The position numbers were made by a program, and so were the translations under genes. 11,774 nucleotides of DNA, taken from NCBI GenBank assembly GCA_021647375.1, contig JAKIUV010000080.1, forward strand, positions 1 to 11,774, written 5' to 3'. The notes under the pieces were generated by a model. The model saw only the letters and a list, made by a program, of their open reading frames with translations. It made no database searches and was not told where the DNA came from. Shown here one piece after another: positions 6,368-11,774 of this stretch; position 1 is the stretch's first letter, and each line of letters starts with the position of its first letter. Source of the DNA: Robiginitomaculum sp. (GTDB lineage: Bacteria; Pseudomonadota; Alphaproteobacteria; Caulobacterales; Maricaulaceae).

Positions 6368-7045
6368 ATGAGCACCAAACGCGCAAAACTGGAACAACGG
6401 GAAAAACGCATTATTGCGGCTGCCCGGACGGTATTTCTCAAGCACGGCTTTAACAAAGCCAAGATGAGCCAGATTGCAGATGCTGCCGCGCTAGCCGAAG
6501 GCACATTGTACCTGTATTACAAAAACAAAAACGCCATAGTCAAAGCCGTAGTTGTGGATCATTGGCGACAGATCACAGATGAAGCCCAAGACGCATTATC
6601 AAAAACCAAAGATAGCTTTGCACAACTGCAAGCCCTCGCAGACTATCACCTGACCATGATGGTCAAACATTGGCGTGTCATCGAGCTAGGTTATGTTTTG
6701 TATTATTCTCGTAGCGACGACGCGGGAGAAAATGCGGGCGTAGATTTCAAACGTACTTATGCGGCATTATTTGACCGCATAATAGAACGTGGCCAAGACA
6801 AGGGTCATTTCACAAATGAACTCTCCTTGCCCTTCTTGCGCGATCTGTTTTACGGCACTTTGGAGTACGCCGCGCGGACATTGGTTTTACACAACAAGCC
6901 CGAGGACATTGATACAAATGTAGCGCAATTGATGGCCGTGCTCCGACCACATTTATCCGAAAACGTGCCTACTGATACTGGTGATGATAAAGCCGTGTTG
7001 AAACGTCTTGAACGCGCCGTTCGCAAGTTGGAACGCTTACATTAA
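6368..7045 (+). CDS. TetR/AcrR-family transcriptional regulator
   Basis: This 225-residue DNA-binding repressor-type protein has the family's N-terminal helix-turn-helix at ~14-55: 'RIIAAARTVFLKHGFNKAKMSQIA', then 'GTLYLYYKNK'. The all-helical C-terminal ligand/dimer domain (~60-200) ends in a charged helix, 'LKRLERAVRKLERLH'. The ligand cannot be read from the sequence. Fatty acyl-CoA-responsive TetR regulators are plausible given the acyl-CoA operon next door. GGAG lies 6 bases before the ATG. Its 3' end overlaps the 3' end of the convergent thioesterase gene by 9 bases, and it diverges from sthA. It probably regulates itself through the upstream palindrome. Control of sthA or of the carboxylase operon is possible but not shown. 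Confidence 0.88.
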   Translation: MSTKRAKLEQREKRIIAAARTVFLKHGFNKAKMSQIADAAALAEGTLYLYYKNKNAIVKAVVVDHWRQITDEAQDALSKTKDSFAQLQALADYHLTMMVKHWRVIELGYVLYYSRSDDAGENAGVDFKRTYAALFDRIIERGQDKGHFTNELSLPFLRDLFYGTLEYAARTLVLHNKPEDIDTNVAQLMAVLRPHLSENVPTDTGDDKAVLKRLERAVRKLERLH

Positions 7046-7459
7046 CACCCCTAACTTAGTCCGCATGTCCGCACTAATCGGTCGGGGCTTACGGGTTTCT
7101 GCGTCCACATACACATGAATAAAATGTCCTTCGGCACAAGGTCTGTCTTCACCGCCTCTAAACAATCCAATTTCGTAGCGCACACTTGATGTCCCTACTT
7201 TATCGGTGCGCAAGCCGGCGCTTATAATTTCTGGATAGGAGAGCGGCGCATAATACTGGCAGCCCGTGCCCACGACCAAGCCAATGGTTTTGCTGGTCTG
7301 CGGGTCGAGCAACCCGTTCTCGATCAGGAAATTATTCACCAGCGTGTCGAACCAAGTATAATAGACCGCGTTGTTAACATGGCCGTACATATCATTATCA
7401 TTCCAGCGGGTCTGGATTTCAACAAAATATTTGTAGCTATCCTTGGTATTGTGCAACAT
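7037..7459 (-). CDS. Hotdog-fold acyl-CoA thioesterase (4HBT/YbgC-like)
   Basis: This cytoplasmic enzyme is predicted to hydrolyse acyl- or aryl-CoA thioesters. Its 140 residues are a single hotdog domain. The N-terminal motif 'RWNDNDMYGHVNNAVYYTWFDT' matches the 4-hydroxybenzoyl-CoA thioesterase family active-site helix, and D23 aligns with the catalytic Asp17 of the Pseudomonas enzyme. I chose the ATG at 7459, which overlaps the stop of the preceding alcohol dehydrogenase gene as TGATG. A TTG one codon upstream (7462) is also open. GAGGA lies ~9 bases before the ATG. It is the last gene of the leftward operon, and its stop lies inside the end of the convergent TetR gene. The substrate is unknown, but context suggests an acyl-CoA related to the carboxylase pathway. 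Confidence 0.85.
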   Translation of the reverse strand: MLHNTKDSYKYFVEIQTRWNDNDMYGHVNNAVYYTWFDTLVNNFLIENGLLDPQTSKTIGLVVGTGCQYYAPLSYPEIISAGLRTDKVGTSSVRYEIGLFRGGEDRPCAEGHFIHVYVDAETRKPRPISADMRTKLGVLM

Positions 7460-8589
7460 CAAGCAATATCCTCATATATTTTCACAGTCGCCGCCAAAGT
7501 CATTTCACGCGGGTTATTGACCAAAAGTCTGGTTTTGGTCATGGCATCATCTGCCATCATGGCAATTGCGCTCTCGGGAATATCAACACGGCTCAGGGTT
7601 TGCGGCACATCCGTCGCGTCTTTAATCCGCTGCATCTCGTCTATCAGATTTGCGCCTGTTCCGCCTAGCCGCATATGTTCGGAAATTTCGCCGTAAAGCT
7701 TATCTGCATTTGGTAAATTATAGCGCATCACACCCGTCAAAACCAAAGCGTTGGATAAGCCGTGGGGGACATGAAAAAATCCGCCGAGCGGATAGGCCAG
7801 TGCATGTACGGCGGCGCACGGCGCATTGGAAAACGCTTGCCCTGCGAGCATGGCACCGATCAACATGTTCTCGCGCCCTTCAATATCTTGGCCGTCTTTG
7901 CACACATCTTCGATACCGTCTTTGAGTTTGGTCAGCGCCGAAAGAGCCAACGCATCTGACAACGGGTTTTTTTGCGGTAAAGATGTATAGGCTTCGATAG
8001 CATGCACCATGGCATCAATACCGGTCGCGGCACTGATTATTTTGGGCAAGCCACGGGTCAACTCTGCATCTAACAACACTCTGTCGGCATAAAGTGCATT
8101 GGTGACAATGCCTTGTTTCTCGGTTTTACCCGTGGTCAAAATGGCGACATTGGTAACCTCGGAACCTGTACCTGCAGTGGTTGGCACCAACATCAAAGGT
8201 AAGCGCGGCCCTGTCGCCAAACCGACGCCGTACAATTCAGTTATCGGCTGGCTCGATCCTGCCAACAGCGCAATAACCTTCGCCGTATCCATAGGTGAAC
8301 CGCCGCCAAAGCCGAGCACCAATCCCGCACCAAAATCCCGTGCCTGTTTCGCGCCAGCAAGCACCACTTCTTCGGGCGGGTCGGCAACAACCTGGTCGAA
8401 AATTTCAACTGCGTATCCAGCCTCACGTAAAGCGGCCTTTGCGCCGTCCAAAAGGCCAAGTCCGTGTACACCTGCGTCGGTGACGATGAACACCCGCTTA
8501 TGGGGACACAACCCGTCTATATGGGCATCCATTTTTGCGGCACCGCCGCGCTCTATTCTTATATCCGGAACTGTACGAAAATTATGCAT
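7459..8589 (-). CDS. Iron-type (group III) NAD(P)-dependent alcohol dehydrogenase
   Basis: This 376-residue protein is of the usual size for the family, which interconverts alcohols and aldehydes (or hydroxy/oxo acids) in the cytoplasm. The nucleotide-binding motif is GGGSPMD (95-101). The metal-binding segment 'TGIDAMVHAIEAYTS' gives D192 and H196, and 'AVHALAYPLGGFFHVPHGLSNAL' gives H262 and H276. Their spacing matches the iron ligands of FucO (D196, H200, H263, H277). The substrate cannot be predicted. The ATG is 6 bases after the stop of the upstream metal-binding-protein gene, with AAAGG in that gene's end, so the two are coupled. In this operon an alcohol or aldehyde intermediate of branched-chain or terpenoid origin would fit, but that is inference. 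Confidence 0.92.
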   Translation of the reverse strand: MHNFRTVPDIRIERGGAAKMDAHIDGLCPHKRVFIVTDAGVHGLGLLDGAKAALREAGYAVEIFDQVVADPPEEVVLAGAKQARDFGAGLVLGFGGGSPMDTAKVIALLAGSSQPITELYGVGLATGPRLPLMLVPTTAGTGSEVTNVAILTTGKTEKQGIVTNALYADRVLLDAELTRGLPKIISAATGIDAMVHAIEAYTSLPQKNPLSDALALSALTKLKDGIEDVCKDGQDIEGRENMLIGAMLAGQAFSNAPCAAVHALAYPLGGFFHVPHGLSNALVLTGVMRYNLPNADKLYGEISEHMRLGGTGANLIDEMQRIKDATDVPQTLSRVDIPESAIAMMADDAMTKTRLLVNNPREMTLAATVKIYEDIA

Positions 8590-8595
8590 AAGCCT

Positions 8596-9423
8596 TTATG
8601 GCGCAGGCGAACAAAAACGCAAGCCCTTGGCGGGCGGAGTTTCTGCGCCCCCTGCAAAACATTGTGCATTGGTCATCCAAAGTTCTGCCGCCTCACCGAC
8701 AACCTCTAACCTGGTATCCGCAATATTACGGGTTTGGGTCACCACTTGGCAAAATTCTGTAGCCGACCCTTTTATATAATTATCAGCTTGTTCGCCGTTC
8801 CAAGTCCAGACCGAGCTGGACGGCGCAGTTAAACGGACAAATGGTTTGGGTTTAGGTGCATTTAATTGCCGCACTTTGAACGTCCATGAATACGTTTTCA
8901 CCCCCAAATGGGCTATATTCCTGATCCGGTCTGTTTCGCGGCGCACTAAACCAAGCACATCAAATACCGCTTGGCCGTGCGCCCATGTTTCCATTTGCCG
9001 CGCAATCAAACTATCGCGCGCCGACATGGACGTACCGACCCATTGCAGGCGGGTATCAGGATCCATTTGCTGATAGTTTTGCGCCAGTTTAGGGTAATAA
9101 TCAGACCATGCCGCAAACAATTTAATGTCATCGCCGCCGAATTTTTCCGCCGCCCATTCGCGCGCCATATCGCGGTGGCTTTTACCAGCCATCATGGCGG
9201 ACGCAACATCTGCGAAAAATACGCTAAACCCATCACCCTCTTGCAAGCTCAGCACTGCCGCAAGGTTCCACATATGCAGATGGATCAACACATCCGAAAT
9301 CGTCCAGTCTTTAAATTGGGTGGATAGTGCCAGCGGGTTTTTGCGGTAAGACTTAAGCGCATCTGCCAATATGCTTTGAAGCGCATGACATTCATCCGTG
9401 AAATCTTGTGCTATTGGCTTCAT
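8596..9423 (-). CDS. DinB/mycothiol-isomerase-fold metal-binding protein (TIGR03084-like)
   Basis: At 275 residues, this protein has an N-terminal four-helix domain like the DinB/MDMPI superfamily. H48 (in 'ISDVLIHLHMW') and E145 with H149 ('RQMETWAHGQAVFD') form the expected His...Glu-x3-His metal triad. The C-terminal third (~180-275) is a separate domain ('FVRLTAPSSSVWTW...') of the kind fused to it in TIGR03084-family proteins. Relatives use a low-molecular-weight thiol in transfer or isomerisation reactions, and most that I know are actinobacterial. The reaction here is unknown. It overlaps the carboxylase alpha gene by 4 bases (ATGA) and precedes the alcohol dehydrogenase by 6, so it is firmly part of the operon. 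Confidence 0.8.
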   Translation of the reverse strand: MKPIAQDFTDECHALQSILADALKSYRKNPLALSTQFKDWTISDVLIHLHMWNLAAVLSLQEGDGFSVFFADVASAMMAGKSHRDMAREWAAEKFGGDDIKLFAAWSDYYPKLAQNYQQMDPDTRLQWVGTSMSARDSLIARQMETWAHGQAVFDVLGLVRRETDRIRNIAHLGVKTYSWTFKVRQLNAPKPKPFVRLTAPSSSVWTWNGEQADNYIKGSATEFCQVVTQTRNIADTRLEVVGEAAELWMTNAQCFAGGAETPPAKGLRFCSPAP

Positions 9424-11405
9424 GGTTTTGCTTTCGGCTCAACTGTGAAAAGAGCTGCACCGGAACTGACTTGCTCGCCTGCGATAACAAATATTTCTGT
9501 GATGTCTCCGCCAACAGGTGCCACAATTTCGTGGCGCATTTTCATGGCTTCCAGTACGCCGAGCCTATCGCCATCCGCAACCACATCTCCGGCTTTGACA
9601 AATATCTCGGCCATATTGCCGTGCATAGGTGCTAATATCTGCCCATCATTTTGCGCAGTACTGGCGGCGGCGAACATTTTATTTTGGTCATGAATATCAT
9701 AAACATGCCCCCCACTGCCAATTTGCAAATGGGAAGGTGATAACGGGTAGTAAAACAGGGACTGCTTGCGACCATTAACACGCAACACGACCTTATGATC
9801 TGTGCGTTCAATTAACGCCACATTCCAAACATTGCCGGCGCACCCAATGTGGTAGCCCCGCTCTCCATTTGACGCCCCATGAAAACTATATTCATCATCG
9901 CCGACCAAAAATTGGTAGGGCGTAGAAAGCGCGGCGGCACTGCTCCAGTGCGTTGGCGGGGTATTCGGAAATAGTGACTTGCTACGGGAAGCCTCGAAAT
10001 CCAGGTCAAATTGTACGGCAACAGCAGACGTTAAAATATCCATAGTTATTTTGGGTGTATTGAATTTCTGCTTGTGTGTCTCCACAAACCCGGTATCCAC
10101 ACCGCCTTTTGTATAGTCTTCATCTGCCAAGACCCGCGTTAAAAACCCTATATTTGTGGTGAGACCAAACAGGGCAGCACCCCTGAGCGCGTCTAATAAT
10201 TTACGCCGGGCAGTCTCGCGACTATTGCCGTGGGCGATAATTTTAGCAACCAATGGATCATAATCCGACGGCACCACAGAGCCAGCAATAACCCCCGTAT
10301 CGACCCGCGCTTCCCCGCCCGGTGCAAACACTTCAATCCTGCCGCTTGCAGGTAAAAAACCTGCGCTAGGGTCTTCGGCATATATTCGTGCTTCAATAGC
10401 ATGGCCGTTAAACTGCACGTCTTTTTGACATAGTGACAACGGCAGACCTTGCGCTACATTGATCTGCATTTCCACCAAATCCGCAGCGGTGATAGCTTCG
10501 GTAACCGGGTGCTCAACCTGTAATCTTGTGTTCATTTCTAGGAAATAGAAATCTCCATCCGCAAGCAAAAACTCCACCGTCCCGGCGCCAACATAACCAA
10601 CGGCCTTTGCAACTTGTATGGCCGCTGCGCCCATAGCTACGCGCAGTTTCTTGCTTAAGCCCGGCGCAGGGGCTTCTTCGATGATTTTTTGGTTACGGCG
10701 CTGCACCGAGCAATCCCGTTCACCCAGATGGATGGTGTTGCCGTGGGTATCCGCAAACACCTGAACTTCAATATGCCGCGCGCCAACAAGGGCTTTCTCC
10801 AATATCAATGCGCCACTGCCAAATGCACTTTCAGCTTCACGCTTTGCCTCATTTACGGCAGCCTCAAAGTCTTGCAAACCCGCGACCAAGCGCATACCCA
10901 TACCGCCCCCGCCAGCAGCCGCCTTGACCATAAGCGGGAAGCCAATAGATTTAGCCGCTGCCCTCAACGCTCCAAGTGATTGATCCGCTTCGAGATAGCC
11001 GGGAATGCAAACCACGCCCGCTTTCAACATTGTCGACTTGGCTTTGGCCTTGTCGCCCATAATCTCCATGACCTCAGACGAAGGGCCAATAAACACCAAA
11101 CCTGCTTCTTTGCATGCCCGCGCAAATTCTGCGTTCTCGGATAAGAACCCATAGCCAGGATGCACGGCTTCAGCACCGCTGCTCTTGGCTGCCGCCAATA
11201 TCCCTCCAATATCCAGATAAGACCTTGGTGCAGGGGCGGCTCCAATATGCACCGCCTCGTCCGCCAGTTTTACATGCAGCGCATCCCTGTCCACATCCGA
11301 ATAGACAGCAATCGTGCGTAGCCCCATAGCCTTGGCAGTGCCCATGATCCCGCAGGCAATTTCACCCCGGTTGGCAATCAGAATTTTTTGAAACGGCTTA
11401 TTCAT
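9420..11405 (-). CDS. Biotin-dependent acyl-CoA carboxylase alpha subunit (MccA/AtuF type)
   Basis: This subunit carries the biotin carboxylase and biotin carrier functions of an acyl-CoA carboxylase, ATP + bicarbonate charging biotin for transfer by the beta subunit. It has 661 residues, the size of methylcrotonyl- and geranyl-CoA carboxylase alpha subunits. Motifs are ANRGEIAC (11-18), HPGYGFLSEN (82-91), the glycine loop GGGGMG (165-170), RRNQK (236-240), and EMNTRLQVEHP (290-300) with catalytic R294 and E298. The carrier lysine is K622 in EAMKM. The middle region (~450-580) fits the BT domain that docks to beta. G19 and G22 replace the two arginines usual in ANRGEIAxRIxR. The carboxyltransferase lies just upstream in the operon. 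Substrate (3-methylcrotonyl-CoA or geranyl-CoA) cannot be settled from this subunit. Confidence 0.92.
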   Translation of the reverse strand: MNKPFQKILIANRGEIACGIMGTAKAMGLRTIAVYSDVDRDALHVKLADEAVHIGAAPAPRSYLDIGGILAAAKSSGAEAVHPGYGFLSENAEFARACKEAGLVFIGPSSEVMEIMGDKAKAKSTMLKAGVVCIPGYLEADQSLGALRAAAKSIGFPLMVKAAAGGGGMGMRLVAGLQDFEAAVNEAKREAESAFGSGALILEKALVGARHIEVQVFADTHGNTIHLGERDCSVQRRNQKIIEEAPAPGLSKKLRVAMGAAAIQVAKAVGYVGAGTVEFLLADGDFYFLEMNTRLQVEHPVTEAITAADLVEMQINVAQGLPLSLCQKDVQFNGHAIEARIYAEDPSAGFLPASGRIEVFAPGGEARVDTGVIAGSVVPSDYDPLVAKIIAHGNSRETARRKLLDALRGAALFGLTTNIGFLTRVLADEDYTKGGVDTGFVETHKQKFNTPKITMDILTSAVAVQFDLDFEASRSKSLFPNTPPTHWSSAAALSTPYQFLVGDDEYSFHGASNGERGYHIGCAGNVWNVALIERTDHKVVLRVNGRKQSLFYYPLSPSHLQIGSGGHVYDIHDQNKMFAAASTAQNDGQILAPMHGNMAEIFVKAGDVVADGDRLGVLEAMKMRHEIVAPVGGDITEIFVIAGEQVSSGAALFTVEPKAKP

Positions 11406-11646
11406 GATGCTCGTCCTGTGTTGGAGATTGTTGCCCTGGATTCCCGGCGGAACAGAATGATGCCAGTAACATTAATGCCGTTAAAATCAAAATAACAGTC
11501 AATATACCATTCCAGAATTCACTTATAAGATGGCGAGCACTGAGGTAATCATGCAAGGTAAATAAAATGCCCCAGGCAATTACACCAATCAAGGTGTTGC
11601 GTCGGGAACGGCGGAGCCAGAGTAATGTGGGACAGGTAAAATTCAT
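11398..11646 (-). CDS. Small two-helix membrane protein between carboxylase subunits
   Basis: This 82-residue protein has a basic N-terminus, two hydrophobic segments (~18-36 and ~46-65), and a hydrophilic tail rich in Gln, Asp and His. It has no family motif that I recognise. The gene looks real: AAGGAAG lies 5 bases before the ATG, it begins 23 bases after the carboxyltransferase stop, and its last codons overlap the alpha-subunit gene by 8 bases. The basic N-terminus followed by a two-helix hairpin suggests an inner-membrane protein. It could anchor the carboxylase or be unrelated, and nothing in the sequence shows which. Confidence 0.6.
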   Translation of the reverse strand: MNFTCPTLLWLRRSRRNTLIGVIAWGILFTLHDYLSARHLISEFWNGILTVILILTALMLLASFCSAGNPGQQSPTQDEHHE

Positions 11647-11669
11647 GGTAACTTCCTTTTTATTAGTGG

Positions 11670-11774
11670 TTACATTCGAAAAACTCCATAATGTGTGTCG
11701 GGGATATGGGCATTCAGGGACATGGCAATGCCCAGCCCTAAAACGGTACGCGTTTCCACGGGGTCAATAATACC
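11670..11774 (-). CDS. Acyl-CoA carboxylase carboxyltransferase (beta) subunit, C-terminal end (runs off right edge)
   Basis: The last 34 codons before a TAA at 11670-11672 are open to the window edge. They encode DPVETRTVLGLGIAMSLN followed, after a short stretch, by YGVFRM. 'DP-(D/E)TR-VLG' and the terminal 'GVFRM' are hallmarks of the C-terminus of methylcrotonyl-CoA and geranyl-CoA carboxylase beta subunits, which transfer the carboxyl group from biotin to the acyl-CoA. The stop lies 23 bases before the small membrane protein gene and the alpha subunit follows, which is the usual beta-before-alpha order. The rest of the gene, and the operon promoter, lie to the right of the window. Confidence 0.85.
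   Translation of the reverse strand, partial: GIIDPVETRTVLGLGIAMSLNAHIPDTHYGVFRM

Noticed and set aside
8099..8779. Rightward open frame of ~226 codons opposite the alcohol dehydrogenase
   Set aside because: It is antisense to a gene with clear metal and nucleotide motifs, and its Ser/Pro/Ala-rich translation is what a complement strand gives.
9420..11405. Propionyl-CoA or acetyl-CoA carboxylase/pyruvate carboxylase
   Set aside because: The length, domain order and the 'GVFRM' end of the neighbouring beta subunit fit the MCC/GCC type better. I left the gene symbol empty because MCC and GCC cannot be told apart here.

Overview
The window looks like alphaproteobacterial chromosome of moderate GC. 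Three things suggest this. The intergenic sequence before hslU matches, base for base as I recall it, the heat-shock promoter consensus described for the alpha subdivision (CTTG, 17 bases, CYTATNTNNG). The membrane-protein gene before it appears to have a leaderless transcript. The protein families (HslU, SthA, a biotin-dependent acyl-CoA carboxylase operon) also fit. I cannot place it at genus level.

Left part (1-2641): the first ~120 bases look like the end of an insertion sequence, holding the first 15 codons of a leftward transposase-like gene behind a good ribosome binding site and two 25-bp tandem repeats. Next come a ~10-helix membrane protein of unknown function and hslU, the unfoldase of the HslUV protease. 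No hslV is visible in the window.

Middle part (2642-4643): a possible CRP/FNR-type palindrome precedes a tightly coupled pair of rightward genes that I cannot assign. The two proteins share a layout and a short core, so they look like divergent paralogues: helical acidic N-terminus, a hydrophobic 'MxxxG...V' core, a strongly basic stretch, and a short strand-like tail. By eye this stretch is more A/T-rich than its neighbours. It is the best candidate in the window for something undescribed.

sthA (leftward, soluble transhydrogenase) and a TetR-family regulator (rightward) then diverge from a 251-bp intergenic region. This region holds a candidate sthA promoter and a perfect 15-bp palindrome that could be the TetR operator.

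Right part (7037-11774): a compact leftward operon. In transcription order it is the end of a carboxyltransferase (MCC/geranyl-CoA carboxylase beta type), a small two-helix membrane protein, the biotin-carrying carboxylase alpha subunit, a DinB/mycothiol-isomerase-like metal-binding protein (TIGR03084-like), an iron-type alcohol dehydrogenase, and a hotdog thioesterase. Most junctions overlap or are a few bases long, so the genes are probably co-translated. The carboxylase points to branched acyl-CoA catabolism (leucine/isovalerate or acyclic terpenes). The alcohol dehydrogenase, thioesterase and metal-binding protein would handle alcohol, CoA-ester or thiol-adduct intermediates, which is inference. 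The operon's promoter and first genes lie beyond the right edge.
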